This document shows, in pieces, positions 54,391 through 64,000 of a DNA stretch of 64,000 nucleotides; the first letter of the stretch is position 1; each line of letters starts with the position of its first letter. The notes beneath the pieces are model-generated. The model worked only from the letters and a program-made list of their open reading frames with translations, made no database searches and was not told where the DNA came from. Source of the DNA: Coriaria nepalensis (lineage: Eukaryota > Streptophyta > Magnoliopsida > Cucurbitales > Coriariaceae); assembly GCA_027186245.1 (NCBI GenBank), contig CP114482.1:23765209-23829208 (forward strand), given 5' to 3'. The position numbers and the translations under genes were made by a program.

Positions 54391-54573
54391 ATGACATGAT
54401 TTTAAGGCTAAACAAACGCATAATTGCCTTCAATAGCTCAATTGCATGTTTTGCACAAAAGTTGTGTTTGAAATGCGAAAATAGAATTTGTTTGAATTGA
54501 TTTCGTATGATTTATTGACTAAAAGTGACTCAATGACATGATTTTAAGGCTATACAGATGCATAGTTGCCTTG

Positions 54574-57500
54574 AAAAGATCCATTGCAAATTATGCACGA
54601 AAGTCGTGGTTGAAGTGCGAAAATAGATTTCGTTCGAATTTCTTTGAAGTGATTTAATTAGTAGAATAGACTCAATGACATGATTTCAAGGCTAAACAAT
54701 GGGTAATTTACTTGAAGAGATCAATCGCAAGTTATGGACAAAAGTCTCGTTTAAAGAGCCAAAATAGAATTCTTTCGAATTGCTTTCAAATGATTTGATG
54801 ACCACAAGCGACTCGACGACATGATTTTGAGGCTAAAAAGATGCATAGTTGCCTTCAATGGTTGAATTGGAAGTTCTGAACGAAAGTCGTGTTTCAAGTG
54901 CGAAAAAATAGAATTCTTTCGACTTACTTTTAATTGATTTAATGACTAGAGAAGACTCAATGACATGATTTTAAGGCTAAACAATGAGTAATTTAGTTGA
55001 ATAGATCGATCGCAAGTTATGCGCAACAGTCTCGTTTAAAGAGCGAATATAGAATTTGTTCGAATTGCTTTCAAATGATTTGATGACAACAAGAGACTCA
55101 ATGACATGATTGCAAGGCTAAAAAGATGCATAGTTGCCTTCAGTGTTTGAATTAGAAGTTCTTAATGAAAGTCATGTTCGAAGTGCGAAAAAATAGAATT
55201 CTTTCGACTTACTTTTAGTTGATTTAATGACTAGAGAAGACTAAATGACACAATTTTAAGGCTAAACAAACGCATAATTACCTTCAATAGATCAATTGCC
55301 TGTTTTGCACAAAAGTTGTCTTTGAAATGCGAAAATAGAATTTGTTTGATTTGATTTCGTATGATTTATTGACTAAAAGTGACTCAATGACATGATTTTA
55401 AGGCTATACAAATGCATAGTTGCCTTCAAAATATCCACTGCAAATTATGCACGAAAGTCGTGGTTGAAGTGCAAAAATAGATTTCATTCGAATTGCTTTG
55501 AAGTGATTTAATTACTAGAAGAGACTCAATGACATGATTTCAAGGCTAAACAATGGGTAATTTACTTGAATAGATCAATCGCAAGTTATGCACAAAAGTC
55601 TCATTTAAAGAGCGAAAATAGAATTCGTTCGTATTGCTTTCAAATGATTTGATAACCACAAGAGACTCAATGACATGATTTTGAGGCTAAAAAGATGCAT
55701 AGTTGCCTTCAATGGTTGAATTGGAAGTTCTGAACGAAAGTCGTGTTTGAAGTGCGAAAAAATTGAATTCTTTCGACTCACTTTTAATTAATTTAATGAC
55801 TAGAGAAGACTCAGTGACAGGATTTTAAGGCTAAACAAACGCATGATTGCGTTCAATAGATCAATTGCATGTTTTGCACAAAAGTCGTGTTTGAAATGCG
55901 AAAATAGAGTTCGTTTGAATTGATTTCAAATGATTTATTGACTAAAAGTGACTCAATGACATGATTTTAAGGCTATACAATTGCATAGTTGCCTTCCAAA
56001 GATCAATTGCAAATTATGCACTAAAGTCGTGGTTGAAGTGCGAAAATAGATTTCGTTCGAATTGCTTTGCAGTGATTTAATTACTAGAAGAGATTCAATG
56101 ACATGATTTCAAGGCTAAACAATGGGTAATTTAGTTGAATAGATCGATCGCAAGTTATGCGCAACAGTCTCGTTTAAAGAGCGAATATAGAATTCGTTCG
56201 AATTGCTTTCAAATGATTTGATGACTACAAGAGACTCGATGACATGATTTTGAGGCTAAAAAGATGCATAGTTGCCTTCAATGGTTGAATTGGAAGTTCT
56301 GAACAAAAGTCGTGTTTGAAGTGCGAAAAAATAGAATTCTTTCGACTTACTTTTAACTGATTTAATGACTAGAGAAGACTTAATGACATGATTCTAAGGC
56401 TAAACAAACGCATAATTACCTTCAATAGATCAATTGCATGTTTTGCACAAAAGTTGTGTTTGAAATGCGAAAATAGAATTTGTTTGAATTGATTTCGTAT
56501 GATTTATTGACTAAAAGTGACTCAAAGACAAGATTTTAAGGCTATACAGATGTATAGTTGCCTTCAAAACATCCATTGCAAATTATGCACGAAAGTCGTG
56601 GTTGAAGTGCGAAAATAGATTCCGTTCGAATTGCTTTGCAGTGATTTAATTACTAGAAGAGACTCAATGACATGATTTCAAGGCTAAACAATGGGTAATT
56701 TACTTGAAAAGATCAATCGCAAGTTATGCACAAAAGTCTCGTTTAAAGAGCGAAAATAGAATTCGTTCGAATTGCTTTCAAATGATTTGATGAGTACAAG
56801 AGACTCAATGATATGATTGCAAGGCTAAAAAGATACATAGTTGCCTTCAATGGTTGAATTGGAAGTTCTGAACAAAAGTCGTGTTTGAAGTGCGAAAAAA
56901 TCGAATTCTTTCGACTTACTTTTAATTGATTTAATGACTAGAGAAGACTCAATGACATGATTTTAAGGCTAAAAAAACACATTATTACCTTCAATATATC
57001 AATTGCATGTTTTGCACAAAAGTTGTGTTTGAAATGCGAAAATAAAATTTGTTTGAATTGATTTCGTATGATTTATTGACTAAAAGTGACTCAAAGACAA
57101 GATTTTAAGGCTATACAAATGTATAGTTGCCTTCAAAAAATCCATTGCAAATTATGCACGAAAGTCGTGGTTGAAGTGCGAAAATAGATTTCGTTCGAAT
57201 TTCTTTGAAGTGATTTAATTACTAGAAGAGACTCAATGACATGATTTCAAGGCTAAACAATCGGTAATTTACTTGAAGAGATCAATTGCAAGTTATGGAC
57301 AAAAGTCTCGTTTAAAGAGCCAAAATAGAATTCTTTCGAATTGCTTCCAAATGATTTGATGACCACAAGAGACTCGATGACATGATTTTGAGGCTAAAAA
57401 GATGCATAGTTGCCTTCAATTGTTGAATTGGAAGTTCTGAACGAAAGTCGTGTTTCAAGTGCGAAAAAATAGAATTCTTTCGACTTACTTTTAATTGATT

Positions 57501-60500
57501 TAATGACTTGAGAAGACTCAATGACATGATTTTAACGCTAAACAAATGCATGATTACCTTCAATAGATCAATTGAATGTTTTGCACAAAAGTTGTGTTTG
57601 AAATGCGAAAATAAAATTTGTTTGAATTGATTTCGTATGATTTATTGACTAAAAGTGACTCAAAGACAAGATTTTAAGGCTATACAAATGTATAGTTGCC
57701 TTCAAAAGATCCATTGCAAATTATGCACGAAAGTCCTGGTTGAAGTGCGAAAATAGATTTCGTTCGAATTGCTTTGCAGTGATTTAATTACTAGAAGAGA
57801 TTCAATGACATGATTTCAAGGCTAAACAATGGGTAATTTAGTTGAATAGATCGATCGCAAGTTATGCGCAACAGTCTCGTTTAAAGAGCGAATATAGAAT
57901 TCGTTCGAATTGCTTTCAAATGATTTGATGACTACAAGAGACTCGATGACATGATTTTGAGGCTAAAAAGATGCATAGTTGCCTTCAATGGTTGAATTTG
58001 AAGTTCTGAACGAAAGTCGTGTTTGAAGTGCGAAAAAATAGAATTCTTTCGACTTACTTTTAATTGATTTAATGACTATAGAAGACTCAATGACATGATT
58101 TTAAGGCTAAACAAACGCATAATTACCTTCAATAGATCAATTGCATGTTTTGTCCAAAAGTTGTGTTTGAAATGCGAAAATAGAATTTGGTTGAATTGAT
58201 TTCGTATGATTTATTGACTAAAAGTGACTCAAAGACAAGATTTTAAGGCTATACAGATGTATAGTTGCCTTCAAAAGATCCATTGCAAATTATGCACGAA
58301 AGTCGTGGTTGAAGTGCGAAAATAGATTTCGTTCGAATTGCTTCGCAGTGATTTAATTACTAGAAGAGACTCAATGACATGATTTCAAGGCTAAACAATG
58401 GGTAATTTACTTGAAAAGATCAATCGCAAGTTATGCACAAATGTCTCGTTTAGAGAGCGAAAATAGAATTCGTTCGAATTGCTTCCAAATGATTTGATGA
58501 CTAGAAGAGACTCAATGACATGATTTTAAGGTTAAAAAGATGCATAGTTGCCTTCAATGGTTGAATTGGAAGTTCTGAACGAAAGTCGTGTTTAAAGTGC
58601 GAAAAAATAGATTTCTTTCGACTTACTTCCAATTGATTTAATGACTACAGAAGACTCAATAACATGATTTTATGGCTAAACAAACGCATAATTGCCTTCA
58701 ATAGATCAATTGCATGTTTTGCACAAAAGTTGTGTTTGAAATGCGAAAATAAAATTTGTTTGAATTGATTTCGTATGATTTATTGACTAAAAGTGACTCA
58801 AAGACAAGATTTTAAGGCTATACAAATGTATAGTTGCCTTCAAAAGATCCATTGCAAATTATGCACGAAAGTCGTGGTTGAAGTGCGAAAATATATTTCG
58901 TTCGAATTGCTTTGCAGTGATTTAATTACTACAAGAGACTCAATGACATGATTTCAAGGCTAAACAATGGGTAATTTACTTGAAAAGATCAATCGCAAGT
59001 TATGCACAAAAGTCTCGTTTAGAGAGCGAAAATAGAATTCGTGCGAATTGCTTTCAAATGATTTGATGACCACAAGAGACTCAATGACATGATTTTGAGG
59101 CTAAAAAGATGCATAGTTGCCTTCAATGGTTGAATTGGAAGTTCTGAACGAAAGTCGTGTTTGAAGTGCGAAAAAATAGAATTCTTTCGACTCACTTTTA
59201 ATTAATTTAATGACTAGAGAAGACTCAGTGACATGATTTTAAGGCTAAACAAACGCATAATTGCCTTCCATAGATCAATTGCATGTTTTGCACAAAAGTC
59301 GTGTTTGAAATGCGAAAATAGAGTTCGTTTGAATTGATTTCAAATGATTTATTGACTAAAAGTGACTCAATGACATGATTTTAAGGCTATACAATTGTAT
59401 AGTTGCCTTCAAAAGATCCATTGCAAATTATGCACGAAAGTCCTGGTTGAAGTGCGAAAATAGATTTCGTTCGAATTGCTTTGCAGTGATTTAATTACTA
59501 GAAGAGATTCAATGACATGATTTCAAGGCTAAACAATGGGTAATTTAGTTGAATAGATCGATCGCAAGTTATGCGCAACAGTCTCGTTTAAAGAGCGAAT
59601 ATAGAATTCGTTCGAATTGCTTTCAAATGATTTGATGATTAGAAGAGACTCGATGACATGATTTTGAGGCTAAAAAGATGCATAGTTGCCTTCAATGGTT
59701 GAATTTGAAGTTCTGAACAAAAGTCGTGTTTGAAGTGCGAAAAAATAGAATTCTTTCGACTTACTTTTAATTGATTTAATGACTAGAGAAGACTCAATGA
59801 CATGATTTTAAGGCTAAACAAACGCATAATTACCTTCAATAGATCAATTGCATGTTTTGCACAAAGGTTGTGTTTGAAATGCGAAAATAGAATTTGTTTG
59901 AATTGATTTCGTATGATTTATTGACTAAAAGTGACTCAAAGACAAGATTTTAAGGCTATACAGATGTATAGTTGCCTTCAAAAGATACATTGTAAATTAT
60001 GCACGAAAGTCGTGGTTGAAGTGCGAAAATAGATTTCGTTCGAATTGCTTCGCAGTGATTTAATTACTAGAAGAGACTCAATGACATGATTTCAAGGCTA
60101 AACAATGGGTAATTTACTTGAAAAGATCAATCGCAAGTTATGCACAAAAGTCTCGTTTAGAGAGCGAAAATAGAATTCGTTCGAATTGCTTCCAAATGAT
60201 TTGATGACTAGAAGAGACTCAATGACATGATTTTAAGGTTAAAAAGATGCATAGTTGCCTTCAATGGTTGAATTGGAAGTTCTGAACGAAAGTCGTGTTT
60301 AAAGTGTGAAAAAATAGATTTCTTTCGACTTACTTCCAATTGATTTAATGACTACAGAAGACTCAATAACATGATTTTATGGCTAAACAAACGCATAATT
60401 GCCTTCAATAGATCAATTGCATGTTTTGCACAAAAGTTGTGTTTGAAATGCGAAAATAAAATTTGTTTGAATTGATTTCGTATGATTTATTGACTAAAAG

Positions 60501-63500
60501 TGACTCAAAGACAAGATTTTAAGGCTATACAAATGTATAGTTGCCTTCAAAAGATCCATTGCAAATTACGCACGAAAGTCGTGGTTGAAGTGCGAAAATA
60601 TATTTCGTTCGAATTGCTTTGAAGTGATTTAATTACTAGAAGAGACTGAATGACATGATTTCAAGGCTAAACTATGGGTAATTTACTTGAAGAGATCAAT
60701 CGCAAGTTATGCACAAAAGTCTCGTTTAAAGAGCGAAAATAGAATTCGTTCGAATTGCTTTCAAATGATTTGATGAGTACAAGAGACTCGATGACATGAT
60801 TTTGAGGCTAAAAAGATACATAGTTGCCTTCAATGGTTGAATTGGAAGTTCTGAATAAAAGTCATGTTTGAAGTGCGAAAAAATAGAATTCTTTCGACTT
60901 ACTTTTAATTGATTTAATGACTATAGAAGACTTAATGACATGATTTGAAGGCTAAACAAACGCATAATTACCTTCAATAGATCAATTGCATGTTTTGCAC
61001 AAAAGGTGTGTTTGAAATGCGAAAATAGAATTTGTTTGAATTGATTTCGTATGATTTATTGAATAAAAGTGACTCAATGACATGATTTTAAGGCTATACA
61101 GATGCATAGTTGCCTTCAAAAGATCCATTCCAAATTATGCACGAAAGTCCTGGTTGAAGTGCGAAAATAGATTTCGTTCGAATTGCTTTGAAGTGATTTA
61201 ATTACTAGAAGAGACTCAATGACATGATTTCACGGCTAAACAATGGGTAATTTACTTGAATAGATTAATCGCAAGTTATGCACAAAAGTCTCGTTTAGAG
61301 AGCCAAAATAGAATTCGTTCGAATTACTTCCAAATGATTTGATGACCACAAGAGACTCGATGACATGATTTTGAGGCTAAAAAGATGCATAGTTGCCTTC
61401 AATGGTTGAATTGGAAGTTCTGAACGAAAGTCGTGTTTGAAGTGCGAAAAAATAGAATTCTTTCGACTTACTTTTAATTGATTTAATGACTAGAGAAGAC
61501 TCAATGACATGATTTTAAGGCTAAACAAACGCATAATTACCTTCAATAGATCAATTCCATGTTTTGCACAAAAGTTGTGTTTGAAATGCGAAAATAGAAT
61601 TTGTTTGAATTGATTTCGTATGATTTATTGACTAAAAGTGACTCAAAGACAAGATTTTAAGGCTATACAGACGTATAGTTGCCTTCAAAAGATCCTTTGC
61701 AAATTATGCACGAAAGTCGTGGTTGAAGTGCGAAAATATATTTCATTCGAATTGCTTTGAAGTGATTTAATTACTAGAAGAGACTCAATGACATGATTTC
61801 AAGGCTAAACAATGGGTAATTTCCTTAAAGAGATCAATCGCAAGTTATGCACAAAAGTCTCGTTTAAAGAGCGAAAATAGAATTCGTTCGAATTGCTTTC
61901 AAATGATTTGATGAGTACAAGAGACTCAATGACATAATTGCAAGGTTAAAAAGATGCATAGTTGCCTTCAATGGTTGAATTTGAAGTTCTGAACAAAAGT
62001 CGTGTTTGAAGTGCGAAAAAATAGAAGTCTTTCGACTTACTTTTAATTGATTTCATGACTAGAGAAGGCTCAATGACATGATTTTAAGGCTAAACAAACG
62101 CATAATTGCCTTCAATAGATCAATTGCATGTTTTGCACAAAAGTTGTGTTTGAAATGCGAAAATAGAATTTGTTTGAATTGATTTCGTATGATTTATTGA
62201 CTAAAAGTGACTCAATGACATGATTTTAAGGCTATACAAATGTATAGTTGCCTTCAAAAGATCCATTCCAAATTATGCACGAAAGTCCTGGTTGAAGTGC
62301 GAAAATAGATTTCGTTCGAATTGCTTTGAAGTGATTTAATTACTAGAAGAGACTCAATGACATGATTTCACGGCTAAACAATGGGTAATTTACTTGAATA
62401 GATTAATCGCAAGTTATGCACAAAAGTCTCGTTTAGAGAGCCAAAATAGAATTCGTTCGAATTACTTCCAAATGATTTGATGACCACAAGAGACTCGATG
62501 ACATGATTTTGAGGCTAAAAAGATGCATAGTTGCCTTCAATGGTTGAATTGGAAGTTCTGAACGAAAGTCGTGTTTGAAGTGCGAAAAAATAGAATTCTT
62601 TCGACTTACTTTTAATTGATTTAATGACTAGAGAAGACTCAATGACATGATTTTAAGGCTAAACAAACGCATAATTACCTTCAATAGATCAATTCCATGT
62701 TTTGCACAAAAGTTGTGTTTGAAATGCGAAAATAGAATTTGTTTGAATTGATTTCGTATGATTTATTGACTAAAAGTGACTCAAAGACAAGATTTTAAGG
62801 CTATACAAATGTATAGTTGCCTTCAACAGATCCATTGCAAATTATACACGAAAGTCGTGGTTGAAGTGCGAAAATATATTTCGTTCGAATTGCTTTGAAG
62901 TGATTTAATTACGAGAAGAGACTCAATGACATGATTTCGAGGCTAAACAATGGGTAATTTACTTGAATAGATCAATCGCAAGTTATGCACAAAAGTCTCG
63001 TTTAAAGAGCCAAAATAGAATTCGTTCGAATTGCTTTCAAATGATTTGATGACCACAAGAGACTCGATGACATGATTTTGAGGCTAAAAAGATGCATAGT
63101 TGCCTTCAATGGTTGAATTTGAAGTTCTGAACAAAAGTCGTGTTTGAAGTGCGAAAAAATAGAATTCTTTCGACTTACTTTTAATTGATTTCATGACTAG
63201 AGAAGGCTCAATGACATGATTTTAAGGCTAAACAAACGCATAATTGCCTTCAATAGATCAATTGCATGTTTTGCACAAAAGTTGTGTTTTGAATGCGAAA
63301 ATAAAATTTGTTTGAATTGATTTCGTATGATTTATTGACTAAAAGTGACTCAAAGACAAGATTTTAAGGCTATACAAATGTATAGTTGCCTTCAAAAGAT
63401 CCATTGCAAATTATGCACGAAAGTCGTGGTTGAAGTGTGAAAATATATTTCGTTCGAATTGCTTTGAAGTGATTTAATTACTAGAAGAGACTCAATGACA

Positions 63501-64000
63501 TGATTTCGAGGCTAAACAATGGGTAATTTACTTGAATAGATCAATCGCAAGTTATGCACAAAAGTCTCGTTTAAAGAGCGAAAATAGAATTCGTTCGAAT
63601 TCCTTTCAAATGATTTGATGACCACAAGAGACTCGATGACATGATTTTGAGGCTAAAAAGATGCATAGTTGCCTTCAATGGTTGAATTGGAGTTTCTGAA
63701 TGAAAGTCGTGTTTCAAGTGCGAAAAAATAGAATTCTTTCGACTTACTTTTAATTGATTTAATGACTAGAGAAGACTCAATGACATGATTTTAAGGGTAA
63801 ACAAACGCATAATTACCTTCAATAGATCAATTGCATGTTTTGCACAAAAGTTGTGTTTGAAATGCGAAAATAAAATTTGTTTGAATTGATTTCGTATGAT
63901 TTATTGACTAAAAGTGACTCAAAGACAAGATTTTAAGGCTATACAAATGTATAGTTGCCTTCAAAAGATCCATTGCAAATTATGCACGAAAGTCGTGGTT
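54574..64000 (+). repeat. 9,958-bp superblock, copy 2 (cut by window end)
   Basis: 9,427 bp of the second copy are in the window, with the four substitutions at 55,654, 55,851, 57,887 and 59,639. The match runs to the last base, so the copy continues outside and further copies may follow. Near-identity over this length in a repeat whose neighbouring tetramers differ by several percent points to one very recent unequal exchange or, less likely, an assembly duplication. Confidence 0.9.
54916..55056 (+). repeat. D/B hybrid monomer 11
   Basis: Exact counterpart of hybrid 10 in the second copy of the 9,958-bp unit (offset 9,958). The spacing equals one hexamer plus sixteen tetramers. The next one would be expected near 64,874, beyond the window. 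Confidence 0.85.

Larger units (their letters stand above)
44616..54573 (+). repeat. 9,958-bp superblock, copy 1
   Basis: The largest tandem unit: about 70 monomers, that is one hexamer plus sixteen tetramers. Everything from 44,616 to 54,042 reappears 9,958 bp later. The left limit is set by the last mismatch before the shared run (TTCAAAAG at 44,615 against TTGAAAAG at 54,573). Copy 2 begins right where this one ends, so the two are tandem. Reading both line by line I found no indel and four substitutions: positions 45,696 (G to A), 45,893 (C to G), 47,929 (G to A) and 49,681 (C to T). Confidence 0.9.
1..64000 (+). repeat. Tandem satellite array, ~142-bp monomer in ~569-bp tetramer HOR
   Basis: The core GACTCAATGACATGATTT recurs every 140-144 bp from the first to the last base, always on the plus strand. 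In the first unit, cores start at 41, 182, 323, 467 and 609, giving spacings of 141, 141, 144 and 142 and a higher-order period of 568. Four diagnostic monomer classes (A, B, C, D) repeat in that order. About 450 monomers fit in the window, and both array ends lie outside it. I see no transposon, inversion, simple-sequence run or unique segment. This structure is typical of centromeric or pericentromeric satellite DNA in eukaryotes. Monomer size near nucleosome length and low G+C fit that role, but centromere function cannot be read from sequence. The taxon is unknown to me; a plant is my best guess. Confidence 0.97.
20340..64000 (+). repeat. Domain II: mixed tetramer/hexamer HOR with segmental duplications
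   Basis: D monomers start CTTTCGACTT or CTTTCGACTC, many A monomers have GACTCAAAGACAAG, and B subtypes with GATCGATC, GCGCAACAG or TATGGACAAAAG appear. Tetramers of 569 bp alternate irregularly with 854-bp hexamers marked by a D/B hybrid. Blocks of 1-10 kb recur at fixed offsets (854, 1,138, 1,992, 3,130, 9,958, 12,236, 15,793) with very few differences, so this part was amplified more recently than domain I. Confidence 0.85.

Noticed and set aside
1..64000. CRISPR-like array
   Set aside because: The repeats are long and the segments between cores are themselves conserved monomer sequence, not unique spacers. Period of 142 bp and four-class order mean satellite DNA.
1..64000. CENP-B box
   Set aside because: Border sequences contain TTCGTTCGA, which resembles the start of the mammalian box, but the CGGG part is absent (TTGC follows). 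No full match seen.
1..64000. Transposon insertions, telomere repeats or microsatellites within the array
   Set aside because: I looked for breaks in the monomer rhythm, long terminal repeats, poly-A tails, and TTTAGGG or TTAGGG runs and found none. All rhythm breaks are small indels or monomer-level recombination.

Overview
The whole 64 kb window is one uninterrupted tandem satellite DNA array, AT-rich (roughly two thirds A+T by eye), all in one head-to-tail orientation. I see no gene, RNA gene, transposon, microsatellite, inversion or unique sequence in it. The monomer is about 140-144 bp and carries a conserved core, GACTCAATGACATGATTT, roughly 450 times. This is eukaryotic heterochromatin and most plausibly a (peri)centromeric array. 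Monomer length and composition fit plant centromeric satellites, but nothing in the sequence fixes the species, and the centromere role is inference.

Monomers come in four classes, A, B, C and D, arranged as A-B-C-D in a higher-order repeat (HOR) of about 568-569 bp. Domain I (1 to about 20.34 kb) is an older-looking, more variable run of these tetramers. Domain II (about 20.34 to 64 kb) uses a different set of variants: D starts CTTTCGACTT instead of CTTTCGAATT, A often has GACTCAAAGACAAG, and B often has GATCGATC and GCGCAACAG. Domain II is built from large, nested, recent duplications.

Domain II also contains 11 copies of a hybrid monomer (first half D, second half B) that turns two tetramers into a hexamer, A-B-C-(D/B)-C-D, of 854 bp. 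The distances between hybrids (3130, 3130, 1281, 2561, 3699, 1992, 3130, 854, 2561, 9958) all equal one 854-bp hexamer plus a whole number of 569-bp tetramers. The one exception, 1281, contains a 427-bp trimer that lost its A monomer near 29,875. So there are two nested levels: monomers into tetramers and hexamers, and these into superblocks.

The largest superblock is a 9,958-bp tandem duplication: copy 1 at about 44,616-54,573 and copy 2 from 54,574 to the window end. By line-by-line reading they differ at only four positions over about 9.4 kb. Other repeated blocks have offsets of 3,130 bp (three copies), 15,793 bp, 12,236 bp and 1,992 bp. A 762-bp block with domain I sequence (18,211-18,972) is embedded three times inside domain II, showing exchange between the domains. 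The few short open frames on the minus strand are translations of the satellite and are not genes. All offsets and identities come from manual alignment; none was computed with software.
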